A DNA stretch of 64,000 nucleotides from Semisulcospira habei (GCA_036245525.1 BTPG01000004.1:18927103-18991102); one strand, 5' to 3'; shown: positions 39,801-49,996, counted from the first letter of the stretch. Translations and numbers: made by a program. The notes: generated by a model not told the origin, from the sequence alone.

Positions 39801-40658
39801 GCCAGTCTCTCTGGCTGGGGCGCGCTTCTTCTCCCGGAATTTCGGGAGACATCGGGCCTGTGGCCAGCGGAGATAGTGGGAAAACACATCAATTGGCTGG
39901 AGTTGAAAGCCGTTTGGCTTGCTCTCATCGCTTGGGAGACGCACGTGTCTCACCAGGAGGTTTTGGTCCTATCAGACAACTCGACAGTCGTGGCTTACAT
40001 TCAGAAGCAGGGCGGAACGCGCTCTCCTTCCCTGTGCATCCTTCTGTTTCACCTTCTTGTGTGGTGCCGAGACCGCGACATCAATTTACGGGCCCGTCAC
40101 ATTCCGGGACGACTCAATGTGTTGGCGGATTCTCTGTCCCGTCCGGATCAAATTCTCCATACAGAGTGGACTCTCCGTCCCGACATTTTTCGCATGATTT
40201 GTATCCACTGGGAGACACCCATGATCGACCTGTTCGCGACACGGTGGAATGCACAACTTCCCCTCTTCGTCTCTCCCTTTCCGGACCCGCTGGCATGGGC
40301 GGTAGACGCTCTTTCCATTCCTTGGGAGGGTCTCCTGGCCTACGCATACCCTCCCTCGATCCTGATCCCCAAGATTCTCCTAAAACTCCGCGGTTGCACC
40401 ATGTTGCTGTTCTTGGTAGCCCCATTTTCTTGGACCAAGAACTGGACAACGGATCTTCTCAGTCTCGCCACGGTTCCCCCGCTCCGGCTACCAACGCCGC
40501 GGACGATGCTGAAGCAACCCCGACGAGGCCTATTTCACCCTTGCCCGGAGAACCTCCTCTTACACGCCTGGAGGTTGTGCGGCGTGCCCTCACCACTCGA
40601 GGTTTCTCGGATGCAGCGGTGGCGGCTATCGCTTCAGCACGACGCCCTTCAACCTTGA
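36888..40658 (+). CDS. D5 gag-RT-RNase H-methyltransferase-like polyprotein
   Basis: The frame is open for 1256 codons from the D6 junction. The native start lies further upstream, in the leader exon. Residues about 1-200 hold in-frame 51-residue hairpin repeats (RSPRSALARSQSP). The gag-like domain at about 265-530 has KRIKSLPQPPGF, WYAGHSQAF, ALIRN-like and AAINCDLIRRDAVL blocks. Here gag and RT are fused in one frame, unlike D3 and D4. RT at about 680-860: FYSRLFVVPKSDGSWRPV, SLDLADAYLHV, HYLDDLLL. RNase H at about 965-1085: CTDASLSGWG, NWLELKAV, LSDNSTVVAYI, NVLADSLSR. The methyltransferase-like domain at about 1100-1200 has MIDLFATRWN, WAVDALSIPWEG and YAYPP. No lesion is visible in this frame. 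Confidence 0.92.
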   Translation, partial: HRSPRIHCSDTVPHKRRYRSSLSDTLHGAERRPVSPSAPVCNRSPRSALARSQSPRTHRSNNFPPKRRHCPSLPDTLYDAVIPTVLHSAPVCTRSPRSALARSQSPRTHRSNNFPPKRRHCPSLPDTLYDAVIPTVLPSAPVCTRSPRSALARSQSPRIEIYPSQRRHCESLLDPLLGVARPAVSLSAPAGSRSPRKHRSVVHTDTFKHHQRSSRLVPEAIDVDVLSLHPDDSTSNVGVSGDRPASLLSLSADSHCDDSDSSSRVAPNIETRRSIEAASDLIHRFLPMDICPSAPPLKRKASASVDALLPAKRIKSLPQPPGFHDLSDAFSAQLPLSTSKEPVFFSDAKWPTGIDIRFRQSWYAGHSQAFSCPLPSLDTDAEFQAGGRRIAFSRVPRGVAKTAVLIRNTLACSGFLDLATQAIARALEDNWDPSSTAPLREIHSLAVVANRASYHASTNAMAAAINCDLIRRDAVLDACAGLPDPVKSKLRQAPIGGPLLFGSTWQAVKESHKDIWPTSRPFSRFRSSRKAWVAPCGPTDPLLVQPPVCLSALPVPNRLAAHAPFPYPPTPPLGLVGADGPAGGGPADSLPSMPPPNSLGSPVGGRISQHSATWRSLFLGDPWILSTVTAGLRLTFQRPPPLRRSPLWTRVLSDPVKAAALQAEVTALLQKSATEVVLCHDSLAFYSRLFVVPKSDGSWRPVIDLSALNKFLAAPSFRMETTKALRTAVRPMDFAVSLDLADAYLHVLMHPAARRYLRFAFQGVVYQFRAMPFGLNISPWVFTRIMDAVVARARRSSLSPTSHYLDDLLLRNQAASRLSTDRDALLCLLHSLGFLVNFGKSDLLPSRSFIHLGMEFQTDLNLVRLPRTRIEKLANLALQMYHAMDASARTWLQLLGLMSAAAYLLPLGRLYTRPIQLHLLLLWRPSSGDLEARVPVLSLVRPFLLRWTDPLWLASGVPLSSPMPYLSICTDASLSGWGALLLPEFRETSGLWPAEIVGKHINWLELKAVWLALIAWETHVSHQEVLVLSDNSTVVAYIQKQGGTRSPSLCILLFHLLVWCRDRDINLRARHIPGRLNVLADSLSRPDQILHTEWTLRPDIFRMICIHWETPMIDLFATRWNAQLPLFVSPFPDPLAWAVDALSIPWEGLLAYAYPPSILIPKILLKLRGCTMLLFLVAPFSWTKNWTTDLLSLATVPPLRLPTPRTMLKQPRRGLFHPCPENLLLHAWRLCGVPSPLEVSRMQRWRLSLQHDALQP
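36996..37470 (+). repeat. D5 153-bp in-frame tandem repeats with hairpins
   Basis: Units start at 36996, 37149, 37302 and 37446 (spacing 153, 153, 144; 51 or 48 codons). Each holds two hairpins: CTGGCT-CGT-AGCCAG (37032-37046) and a CCGG-type stem. The CCGG-type stem appears as CCGGTT/AACCGG (37002-37016) or CCGGC/GCCGG (37452-37466). A further unit lies left of D6 at about 30400-30448. Confidence 0.88.
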
Positions 40659-41641
40659 AGGTTTATGAGGGGAAATGGAGAGTCCTGCACGCCTGGTGCG
40701 GTTCTCGACAACTTTCCCCCACTGCTTTGACTATGCCTCAACTGGCTGACTTCTTTTTGTGGCTCTTTCAGGATCAGTCTCTTGCACCCATTACTATTCG
40801 GGGATATCTATCTATGGTGGCAGATATATACCGCCATTTGGGACTACCCGATCCGGGTTCATGCAAAGATCTCTCCGATCTTATGGCTCATTTTGACCTC
40901 CAGCGACCTGTCACACGCTCCCTACTACCTCGCTGGGACCTCGCATGGGTCTTAACATGGCTGAACACTGCTCGTTTTGAGCCCCTGCATTTGGCGAGGT
41001 TCTCTGACTTGACTCGCAAAACGTGCTTCTTACTGGCTCTGGCCACTGCCTCTCGTGTGAGTGAACTCCACGCTTTCTCCATACACCCGTCTTGCCTACA
41101 GCTTCGGGCCGACGGCTCTGTCCAACTCCTCACTAGTCCTTCCTTTTTGGCCAAGAACAGGCTCCCTTCCGCCCCACCTCAACCGATCACTATTCGTCCC
41201 TTGTGGAGCCCAAATATGCTCCCGGACGTGCGCCAACAAGACCCGGTCCGGGCATTGAAAATTTACCTCCGCCGGTCTAAACCTCTACGGCGAGGTCGCT
41301 TACGCCTCTTCCTGCCCTTAGCTCCGGGCAAGAATGATATCTCCGCTCAGACGATTTCCGCTTGGATCCACGGAATCATAAGATCCGCATACGATGACCT
41401 CTCGACAGAGGGAGCGAAGAGGTTGAGGATTAGAGCACACGAAGTCCGGGCTGTCTCCAAGAGCGTAGCGTTCGACCGCAACTGCGCCGTGCGGGACATT
41501 GTGGCGGCGGTGGGCTGGCGGGCTGAATCTACTTTCGCCCGCTTTTATTTCCGTGACCTCTCCGGCCATAGGCAAAACCTGCGTCTAGTGGGGGACATCG
41601 CTGTGGCACAACACTCCCTCCCGGCGCTGGATGCGCCATAG
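40487..41641 (+). CDS. D5 tyrosine recombinase (intact)
   Basis: It is in the -1 frame relative to the polyprotein, overlapping its last 170 nt, and open to TAG at 41639-41641. Blocks: RLEVVRRALTTRGFSDAAV, KVYEGKWRVLHAWC, FFLWLFQDQSLAPITIRGY, catalytic Arg in TASRVSELHAFS, QQDPVRALKIYLRRSKP, His-x-x-Arg in RAHEVRAVSKS, and Trp/Tyr in VGWRAESTFARFYFRDL. The C-terminus is AQHSLPALDAP. No ATG opens the domain, so expression probably depends on -1 frameshifting or internal initiation. With D6 gone, D5 would have every catalytic function. Confidence 0.92.
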   Translation, partial: ATNAADDAEATPTRPISPLPGEPPLTRLEVVRRALTTRGFSDAAVAAIASARRPSTLKVYEGKWRVLHAWCGSRQLSPTALTMPQLADFFLWLFQDQSLAPITIRGYLSMVADIYRHLGLPDPGSCKDLSDLMAHFDLQRPVTRSLLPRWDLAWVLTWLNTARFEPLHLARFSDLTRKTCFLLALATASRVSELHAFSIHPSCLQLRADGSVQLLTSPSFLAKNRLPSAPPQPITIRPLWSPNMLPDVRQQDPVRALKIYLRRSKPLRRGRLRLFLPLAPGKNDISAQTISAWIHGIIRSAYDDLSTEGAKRLRIRAHEVRAVSKSVAFDRNCAVRDIVAAVGWRAESTFARFYFRDLSGHRQNLRLVGDIAVAQHSLPALDAP

Positions 41642-41670
41642 GTAATTCTTAACTGAAATTGTCGGGAGTG
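41612..41670 (+). promoter_or_regulatory. D5 stop-codon-spanning stem-loop
   Basis: CACTCCC (41612-41618) pairs with GGGAGTG (41664-41670). The inner hairpin GGCGC/GCGCC precedes the TAG. Confidence 0.6.
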
Positions 41671-41757
41671 TGCGCTTGACTGGGACCTAGCTAAGCAGTT
41701 ACCCCACGGCTGAGCATTTGCCACGGCACCCTCCTCCTCTTCGCCATTCTTCCTATC

Positions 41758-42119
41758 AGTAATACCATCGGTAAAGTTTTTGATGAAACAAATGTATTTT
41801 TTCTTAAAATAAATTTTTTCAAAAAATACTTACCGATGGTATTACTCAGATTTCCCTCCCACCTTCCCCGCTTGCCGTCTGTCTGTTAAGATAGAACTTG
41901 GAAGTAACGTCCCCTCGTGAGATCGGGAAGGGAGGCTATCTGGAGGAAGGGAGGCCACTCATGGGATGGGGTATCTGCTAGCTAGAAGTACGTCCCTGGT
42001 TGTGTAGCAACACACAACAATTTTGGAGGCTGAAATTGACAGGCTAAGTATATCTTCCTATCAGTAATACCATCGGTAAGTATTTTTCGAAAAAAATTAT
42101 TTTAAGAAAAAATACATTT
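41758..42119 (+). repeat. D5 ICR and right inverted terminal repeat
   Basis: The ICR (41758-41846) has halves complementary to the D5 left and right ends. The right ITR (41847-42119) complements 29289-29495 and ends CATCGGTAAGTATTTTTCG plus an A/T tip ending CATTT. The ICR contains an AATAAA in the sense direction. Confidence 0.92.
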
Positions 42120-42329
42120 TTTATGTATCTAGCCTGGCAACTCCACTAGCCGGAATGAATTAGTCATTGCCGCGGTTGAACGGTCAACCCTTTTCCGCAC
42201 TCCTGCTATGTTAGCTTTATAAGTGGATGAGAAAGTTGACCCAGCAAGAGGCACAGGTCCTCATGATTTTACTTTTACAATTCTTCATTCATCCACCCAA
42301 AAAACTGGAAGTTCATCTCGCAGGTTCTT

Positions 42330-42532
42330 ACTACTGTGGCTGTCATTGGAGCTTTTGTCACGATGGTTCCTGCAGGAATCATTGTGACAAAAAGCGCTAA
42401 TGACAGCCAAACAGTTAATGATCACAATTAGGGAGGCATAACATATTAACCCTTTGTTGGTAGTGCTTTTTGTCAAGGTGAATCCTGCAGGAATCACTGT
42501 GACAAAAAGTGCAGGTGACAGTCAAAGGGTTA
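42330..42532. repeat. Two TTTTTGTC hairpins, one with TTAACCCTTTG ends
   Basis: The first (about 42350-42418) has ATGGTTCCTGCAGGAATCATT flanked by TTTTGTC and GACAAAAA. The second (42447-42532) runs TTAACCCTTTG ... CAAAGGGTTAG with the same core. CCC/GGG ends next to TTAA are the piggyBac-type pattern. Confidence 0.7.
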
Positions 42533-42582
42533 GATACCTTTGACTGTACACACACATGATGCTGGGTTCTTTGTTGCATCAG

Positions 42583-42745
42583 GGATCTGCATGGAGTCCC
42601 TGTGTTCGACCACAGCCATGCTGGAAGAGGAGACGGTCATCATGTGTCTGAAGGCACTCTATGTCTTGTTGGATTCCACGTGGCCCCGCAGACAGCTTGG
42701 GAAAGACCCGGTGCTGTGTCGAGAACTACTGAATGTCATGCATCG
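42583..42745 (+). CDS. HEATR5B: HEATR5-like gene, window exon 5
   Basis: The exon is 163 nt, entered in phase 1 and left in phase 2. The acceptor is GCATCAG/GG and the donor CATCG/GTAAGT. The peptide GICMESLCSTTAML, then CLKALYVLLDSTWPRRQLG and LCRELLNVMHR, matches the conserved HEATR5 C-terminal region. It lies 13.9 kb after exon 4, the gap being D5 with D6 inside it. Confidence 0.93.
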
Positions 42746-42756
42746 GTAAGTCGGTG

Positions 42757-42964
42757 TTAACCCATATCATACTGAGGCTAAAAGCTTCAAATTTGTACAC
42801 TGCCGTATGCAAGCTATATTATAGTACTTACAGATAAGGATATTGACCAATGGCTTTAGTTCAAGGGTGGTGCCAGAATAGTTTGGCGCCTAGAGGCACT
42901 CCCCTTGAACTATTTTAGTCAAACTTATTTCACACACTGGTGTATTCTGAATGATAAGGGTTAA
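42757..42964. repeat. TTAA-type palindromic repeat, subfamily 1, complete ends
   Basis: TTAA at 42757-42760 and 42961-42964 flanks CCCATATCATACTG ... GATAAGGG. The right arm of the central palindrome is partly deleted. It starts 11 nt after exon 5. Confidence 0.82.
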
Positions 42965-43022
42965 CTCTTAAACTCTCAGAACTAAATGACTTCCATTCTG
43001 TAGAATGGAAGTTTAAGAGTTA
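42961..43022. repeat. TTAACTCTTAAACT mini palindrome
   Basis: TTAACTCTTAAACT faces AGTTTAAGAGTTAA, with an inner ACTTCCATTC/GAATGGAAGT hairpin. It shares its first TTAA with the preceding repeat. Confidence 0.75.
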
Positions 43023-43231
43023 ATATTTGTGTTAGTCTGTGATTTTGGACGTTACAGTTTAGAACCATAAAATAAATAAGGGAAGCAAGAAAAAGCGGAC
43101 ATATTGTGAAACTTGAAGATCTTCAACAGATCTCTTGTTCAGGGTTACTTATGAATAGCCTTTAGTATTTTAGGAAAAAAAAAAGAGTAGCGAGTGAGAA
43201 CCTTGTTAGCCATGAAAAAGTTCATGAGAAG

Positions 43232-43448
43232 TTAACTCCTATCATACTGAGGCTAAAAGCTTCAAATTTGTACATTGCCATTTGCAAGTTATATTATAGG
43301 ACTTACAGATAAGGATATAGACCAATAGCTTTAGTTCAAGGGTGGTTCCAGAATAGCTTGGCGCCTAGAGACGCCAAGATATTCTGGCACTATGCTTGAA
43401 CTATTTTAGTCAAACTTATTTCACACACTGGTGAATGATAAGGGTTAA
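43232..43448. repeat. TTAA-type palindromic repeat, subfamily 1
   Basis: It runs TTAACTCCTATCATACTG ... AATGATAAGGGTTAA. The palindrome core is TTCAAGGGTGGTTCCAGA facing TCTGGCACTATGCTTGAA. Confidence 0.8.
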
Positions 43449-43712
43449 GAGACATTTGGAAATTAGAAGTAGGTCAGAACTGCATGTTTTTCAACAAGAA
43501 CAGTGGATGAAAAGCCTGATCACTTGCTTGTCTGGGCTTTTAAACCACTATTTGCATCAAAAGACATATTTTTTGGGGGGGCGTACTTGTGATTTAAAGA
43601 ACACCTCTGTTTTTGGCTTCCAGTCTTTACTTTGAATGCACCATTTACTTCAGCATTTGCGTTCACACAGTCTCTGTTAGCTCTTTTCTGTCACTGGACT
43701 TGTGATTTTCAG

Positions 43713-43825
43713 TGTGATCCTGACCCGTGACAGTGTAGAAGCTCACCAACATGCCATTAGCATAGTCAGGCAGGTGCTGAGGGCTTCACAGGAAATCATG
43801 GACTCCAACAGGACCAGGGCTAAAG
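43713..43825 (+). CDS. HEATR5B: HEATR5-like gene, window exon 6
   Basis: The exon is 113 nt, phase 2 to 1. The acceptor is GATTTTCAG/T and the donor AAAG/GTGGGG. Reading from the split Arg codon gives VILTRDSVEAHQHAISIVRQ, then VLRASQEIM. The family has LTRES and VRQII-like residues here. It has no ATG-based frame and is found only by splice phase and homology. Confidence 0.88.
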
Positions 43826-43934
43826 GTGGGGTATAACTGTCAACAAACATCTGTTATTAACAAATGGGATCTCTATTGCCCACATCATCCGTCAGAATAT
43901 TTCTTAGGGTTCATTTTGATATCATATCTACATT

Positions 43935-44145
43935 AACCCTCTTAATATCATGGCTGCATTTCCAAACTTTTGCAGGTGTCATCTAACGACCATGTACCAG
44001 TTGTAGGAGATGGATTGATCATGATAATTCAAGGGTAGTGCCAGATGAGCTTGGCGCCTTCAGGCACCAAGCTCATCTGACACTATCCTTGAATTATCAC
44101 GATCAATCCATCTCCTGCTGCAGGGTGTTGGGGCTAAATGTGTTA
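43935..44145. repeat. TTAA-type palindromic repeat, subfamily 2
   Basis: It runs TTAACCCTCTTAATATC ... GCTAAATGTGTTAA. The core GATAATTCAAGGGTAGTGCC faces GGCGCC-centred complement to GAATTATC. Confidence 0.8.
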
Positions 44146-44229
44146 ATCTGGTTTACTCTTTCAAATCCGACTATAGTAGAACCTGTTGTGCCATTTCTTT
44201 TTGAGAGAAACAGAGTGGTCTTAAAAACA

Positions 44230-44345
44230 GATGCTCCCTCAAGAGAAGTCTTGAAGGTTAAAAAGAGTCACCGGTCATTAAAGACCATCATTTACATGGC
44301 TATAGCCATCTGAATGATGGTCTTCAATGGCGTGGTCTCTCATAC
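44230..44345. repeat. Hairpin repeat (CATCATTT type)
   Basis: GTCATTAAAGACCATCATTTA faces AATGATGGTCTTCAATGG. It is related to 28240-28350 and lies 48 nt before exon 7. Confidence 0.65.
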
Positions 44346-44392
44346 ATAAAGGTGGTCGCTCAAAACGGGCTCTGCTGTATGTGTTATTACAG

Positions 44393-44526
44393 AGAAAAGC
44401 ACAGAGAGCAGCACAGACTCCATGGACACAACAGACAGTTCTGCTGCCGAGGCGGCAATCAGTGGGGAGGGGGGCACCACAGGGGATTTCGTCGTCGAGC
44501 GTTCCATTGTTTTTGCCACTCTTGAG
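44393..44526 (+). CDS. HEATR5B: HEATR5-like gene, window exon 7
   Basis: The exon is 134 nt, phase 1 to 0. The acceptor is TTATTACAG/AG and the donor GAG/GTCAGT. It encodes a Ser/Thr/acidic linker (EKSTESSTDSMDTTDSS) followed by ERSIVFATLE, which matches the conserved VFATLE block of HEATR5 proteins. The next exon continues VCLCALVRHMPALNP. Confidence 0.9.
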
Positions 44527-44584
44527 GTCAGTTGTTAACCTTTTGCTTTTGACTGCGGGGATATGGCAGATGGCACCCATTCGC

Positions 44585-44650
44585 AAGAGGCATAGACCCT
44601 CATGAGCCCCCACAGTCGTGGGGGCTCATGTGGGTTCGTGCCTCTTGATG
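44585..44650. repeat. CAAGAGGCA hairpin repeat
   Basis: The repeat is CAAGAGGCATAGACCCTCAT ... GGTTCGTGCCTCTTG with an inner GAGCCCCCAC-AGTC-GTGGGGGCTC hairpin. Confidence 0.75.
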
Positions 44651-45114
44651 GTCTTATTTACATCCATGAGGAGGCATTATCCTGTGATCAATATATGTTC
44701 GTTTTCAGAAATGACATTCTTGGTCGTGCAGTGAAAGGGTTAGAAGTACAGTATTCATAGTAGAAATTCTGGTTTCTTAAAAGCAGCCCTAGGCACAAAA
44801 GGCTCCTTTTGACAAAATTGCTTTGTTGACATCTGTCCACAAGGTGATTGTTAATTTCTTGGTATTAGTTGACATCACTCCTCTACTGTGTACTCTGAGT
44901 ACAACTCCCTTTGGGTCAAAAGGGTCGCTGCTTACAAAATGCTTGCTTTGAAAAATGTGTTCTACAGTGTACTTGTCCTTTCAGAGCGTATTTCTTTCTG
45001 GAGTATTTTTTTGCTTTTTGCATACTTTGCAGTCACCTTTTTAGTCTTGATTTCTACATTACACACATTCTACCCTAGGACCAAATTTTGTTTTTGCCCT
45101 CTGAAGGACTGTTT

Positions 45115-45320
45115 GTTTCTTCAAAAACATTACCGATGACATGACTGAATGGAAGTGTCTACTACTTACTCATTCTAGCCTAAGAGCCAGTTGTGTTAGA
45201 ACACAACCCGGGAGGCACTCGGGGAACCCCGAGGGGACCAAGAGTTGTCTCCCTATACCCATCACCCGGAAGCCGGGTACCCATAATCCCCCAGTCTAGT
45301 CTACTTAGGCGCACGATTCG
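45115..45320 (+). repeat. D7 left inverted terminal repeat
   Basis: It is complementary to 51102-51355 over about 170 nt (for example CACCCGGAAGCCGGGTACCC), with a few mismatches. Confidence 0.9.
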
Positions 45321-45567
45321 GTCGTCTTGCGCTCGGCTCTAGCCTACGGACTTTGGTTTTTCGACCGGTTCTCTGGTTCGGACTTACTGTTGGAATGAAG
45401 AGCGGGAGATAGGATCGTTTCGTCGGCCCTGCCTGTGCTGCTGCGTGGCTTTCTCGTCCCCACTGCTTAGCCCCTACGCTTTGACCTCTGGTGAGCTGTC
45501 CGGTGAGCTTCGCCGGTCGTGCCAGGCGGGTTTTGGACGTCTCCCCCCGTTCCCCTTCGGCGGAGAG

Positions 45568-47831
45568 GTAAGGTAGCGGGGTTGACCCTCGGCCGGTTCC
45601 CGGGCCGGGCACTGGTTTGTGCAGGTACGAAGTTTTTCGTCTTCTTCTCACTGTAATTGCGCGCCCACTCACCTTCGGTGAATCGTAGCGAAGTTTCCTA
45701 CGCATTTGTACCTTGGGTGTGGAGAATTCTTTTACTCCATGGCCTGATTAGCTGAGTGGCACAGCTTGGGTCACGCCTTGTCTTCGCGTAGTTTGTTCGG
45801 TACCAGCGCCTGTTCTGGCCCCTTTTCTGTTTTCGCCTGCGGGATGGTTGTATAGATACGGGTGATGAATTTAAGCGCACACTCGCATACGCAGGCATAC
45901 GCTGTGGACAAGTGCTCATGTACCTTAGAGAGTGGATATACGTTCCGGCGGGCAGCTTGGGGGTTTACGCTCCTTGGCTGGGCGGGCCCCTCGTGACATG
46001 TCCACTTAAAGTGGTGATTTACTGCCCCATATGTTTTTCTTGTCTTGGTTGTCATTGCGTATTGAATTGTACAGCATGCGGCCGGTGTTGTTTTTTCCAT
46101 ACACGGTCACCCTTGGTAATAATGTTTGGGGCCTGACTCCTTTTATGACAGAGGTTGGTACATATGTTGTTGCTCACCTTAGCGCTTGACGGCGGTGAAT
46201 CTACCTCGTTACTGCACTGCTAGATTGCAGACGTGCAGTTTGGTACCTCGCTTCCGTCATGACGTATTCGTCTTTTGTGTACATATGTTGTTCCCTCGCC
46301 TTAGCGCTTGGCGGCAGTGGGCCTACTTGCTTACTGCACGGCTAGTTGTAGGCGTACAGTTTGGTACCTCGCTTCTGTCATGACATGTTTGACTTTTGCT
46401 ACATATGTCGGTTGCTCACCTTAGTGCTTGATGGCAGTGAGTCGACCTTCTTACTGCACTGCTGGCGTGCAGGCTTGACAGTCTGTTACCCCGCTTTGGT
46501 GCTTGTGTGTTTTGTTGTTACGAAGGCTACCTTTCGTGGCTTAGTCCCACGGGACTCGCCCGCAGGCCTTCGGGTGTATTATCTGTTGCAGGGATGTGCT
46601 ACCCATTCACACAGATGACAGTGGCTAGTTCAGCCCCCAGGGGTCTTTCGCCACTGCACCGGATGCCCCGCCGACCATGCTTGCGTTGCAAGCGATCGGC
46701 ACCGGTTTAGGCGCCTTCCGGACACTGCGGGTTTTCCGCTCGACAACGGACTGACCTGGGAGAGAAGCCACACCGGATGTCACGACTAGTGCGCGAGCGT
46801 GGATCGTGGAGGCCGCTGCCAGGGGGAGCGCACGTGAACAGCCTCTGGCAAGGCCCGCTCGGTAAGACATTACGCACACGTCCGACTTCTTAGGACGTTG
46901 CAGTACACTACCACCTTGAGAGGACAAGCAGCTTCTCGGCTGTAAGCACCAGCCCGGCTGCTACTGGTAGGTGTGTTCTTCAGGTCCAGGCAGCGCCCAT
47001 TTGGGACTAGGCCTGTCTTCCGACACGGGAGGTGCCTCCTACCACATTGGGATGATTGTGTCACCTGGCCTCAGCAGCGCGGATGGCAGCATTGAAGCGT
47101 CTGCAGGCGGGAGCGACCTATCCTGTTGGTGCTTGAAGGATCCCGTTCCGCCCCGATGAAGAGGGGCATGCTGATGTCCTTCACGCAAGGCAGATGTTCT
47201 GGTGGCCGTCGGACAACCACTAGTTCGGGTCTCCTATGCGCAGCATGTGGATACGCCATCCAACGTATCCTTGGCACCGGTCGCTTGAGACCAGGACGTC
47301 CCTGTGGGAAGCCCCACACCGGGTTCAGTGGACTAGTGCACGAAGTGGGCCTGGATCGATGAGGCCGCTTCCAGGACGGAGCGCGCCCGGACTAAGCCTT
47401 CCAAGAAGCCATGTCCACTATCGGTCCCACTTGTCTCCAAGAAAGCCCGCGGGATCCCGCTGGGGGTCCCCCTTACTGGCAAGAAAGCCCGCCTCCCTCG
47501 GAGCCCGGCTCAGAGACATTCACGTGCACGTCCAGGGACTCTAGTAAGGATGCTCGTCTCCAAGGAAGCGGAGACTACTATCGACACAGTTCCAGGCCAC
47601 CTCTCGAGGGTACTCGTCCCGCTCGCGCTGCGCGGCGCCAGAGTAGGGACCACTATCGGCACCGTTGGATGCTCTTCCTCTACGGATCGCCTCGGAGTGA
47701 CCCTTACGCCGCTCCAGGTCTACACTCCGCTCACTCTCCTCTGCTGGCCTGCATAGGAGTTGCCGTTCTTCACGTCCCTCCAGAGATCCTGTAGACACTC
47801 TCCGAGTGCCCTCATGTTTTGTGTGTTGCAT
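45568..47831 (+). other. D7 leader intron region, acceptor destroyed
   Basis: The donor GAGAG/GTAAGG matches D3, but the D3 acceptor TTGCAG is TTGCAT here (47826-47831). The D3 leader ATG is also absent. The interval is 2.26 kb against 446 nt in D3. It contains a 120-bp tandem triplet (46155-46500) and a decayed extra copy of the zinc-finger and hairpin region (46600-47560). Confidence 0.65.
46155..46500 (+). repeat. D7 120-bp tandem repeat, three copies
   Basis: CATATGT blocks at 46161, 46282 and 46402 begin units that share CACCTTAGCGCTTG-, TTACTGCAC- and GTACCTCGCTTC-type blocks. Confidence 0.78.
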
Positions 47832-49960
47832 TGGCCTACTGGTGACCTGCAAACAATGCGGAGGCTTCCGGTGGCCGTCGGATATCCATACAGTCTGTCT
47901 CCTGTGCGCTGGGTGTGCTTCCGACCACACTTGTGACGTCTGTGCTACCTGGACGGAGCTGCGATGGTCTAATCTCTGGAACTTTTATAGGAGGGAGCCT
48001 CCTACCCTCTCGGGTACTTGAAGATTGCCGAGACGCCTTCCGCTGTGCCCCCGGCACCGGACGTGCGAGACCAACTGGATCCGACACAGAAAACGCCACT
48101 GTGTAATCGAGGGATTAGTACACAGAGTGGGAGTTCGACCGTCAAGACCGCCTCCGTTAGAGAGCGCGCCCGGACACAGCTGGTGGAAAGAACCCGCCTC
48201 TCCCAAGAGCCTGGTTTGGTGGGACGCTCGTGGCGTCCCTCCTCCACCGTCGTTCCCCACTTGTCTCTGAGGAAGCCGCCGGGATTCCGCTGGGGGTCCC
48301 CTGGCCGGCAAGAAACCCGCCTCTCCCAAGAGCCTGGTTCACAGAGACATACACGCACTCGTCCGGAGCCTCCTGGTTGTGAAGAGCGTAGACACAGGGA
48401 TTCGACTCGACGTTGTCGCTCTCCCTCGCAAGATCATAGGAGGACCTTCCCGCTCGGGTGCTTCGAGATTACCGAGACGCCTTCCGCTGTGCCCCCGGCA
48501 CCGGACGCGCGAGACCAACTTGATCCGACACAGAAGACGCCACTGAGTATTCAATGGATTAGTGCACAGAAACCCGCCTCTCCCAAGAGCCTGGTTCGTT
48601 CCCCACTCATCTCTGGCCGCATGGGTCCCCTTGCCGGCAAGCAACCCGCCTCTCCCAAGAGCCTGGTTCACAGAGACTTACACGCACTCGTCCGGAGCTT
48701 CCTGTTGGCGAAGATCGTAGGCGCCGGGATTCTACTCACCGTTGTCGCTCTGCTTCGCAAGATCGTAGGAGGACCTTCTCCACTCATCGTTCGACGGATC
48801 AGGACTCCCTCGACTCAGACGGGTTTCGCCTTCTTCGCGTTCCCCATCTCGTTCGGACTCCCGTTCGTCCCGTTCCTCTTCCCATCGACCGGCCACTTCC
48901 CCTTCCCTCGTCCTCTCCGTTCCATTCCTCCTCATCGCAGCTGTTCTCCTCGTCGGGACCCGCCTTCGGCTCTCAGGAGACCCTCGCCGCTTCGCTCCGT
49001 CTTTCGCTCTCCCCTTCGGAGCGAGTCTTCGACCTCTGCGGTTCGCCGTCAGCGGGATTCCTTCCCTCGGAGCCCTCGGAGCCCTCCTCGGTCGCCGGTT
49101 CCAGACAGCGGGACTTCGACACCCTGAGTTTGACGGCTGACGACCCCTCAGACTGGTTGCTCGGACGTCTCAGCCGTTCTCCTCTCCCTCTTCTTCGGCT
49201 TCCTGTGCTGCGGTTCTGTCAGACCTGTTCTTCTGCGCGGATGGACACTCGGCCGGCGCTGGACGGGACATCCAAGCTCATCGCCGCCGCCCTGCTGCGG
49301 AAGTTGCCCGGCATCGCCACCTGACTCACTGGGGGTTCTCATCCATCGTGGACACTGGGGAACCAAGGCGCAGCCCCTTCTCCCTGACGTCTCACCATCT
49401 CGACAACTCTCGTTGGGCACCCGGGGGGTGCCGGACTTCGGACAGGTGGTACCACTTGGTTGTGCTCGTGGCGGAGGACCTAGCCACTACACGGAGTCGG
49501 ATCTACGCACCTTAGTCGTCTCTAAGCCCGGCTGCTCAAGCTACGCTTCCTACTTCCGTGATTCTTCTCGAGGTCCAACCCTCCGACCTTCGGACTTCGC
49601 GGACAAGAGCGGGCTTAGCTTGGATCCGACGCGGACTACTAGGCCTTCTTCTTCTGCTTGTGGGAGGAAGGATAGGTCACAGGAGCTTCTCCTCTCCGGC
49701 AACGCGACAGCGGAGGTGTACTTCCAGGATCAGGGCAGCTGGCGATCCTCTGACCAGTGCGTACCCCCTACCCTGGTGCTTGGGGAAAGAACTTCAACTC
49801 CCTCCGTGCGTGACGCTACCTGGACCGACGGTAGATCTGGGCCAGTCTTCCCCGGTGGGACCAGTGGCTACACACGGAATGCACCAAGACACCTTCGGAG
49901 GATCGGCGCATGAGACCAGGATGATCCTGTGGAGGGTCTCCACAACGATTTCAGTGGACT

Positions 49961-49996
<36 letters not shown>

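Larger units (their letters stand above)
36886..42119 (+). mobile_element. D5: right part
   Basis: D5 resumes with TTCACCGGTC inside its in-frame hairpin repeats. It then has gag-like, RT, RNase H, methyltransferase-like and YR domains in open frames, the ICR (41758-41846) and right ITR (41847-42119). Confidence 0.95.
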
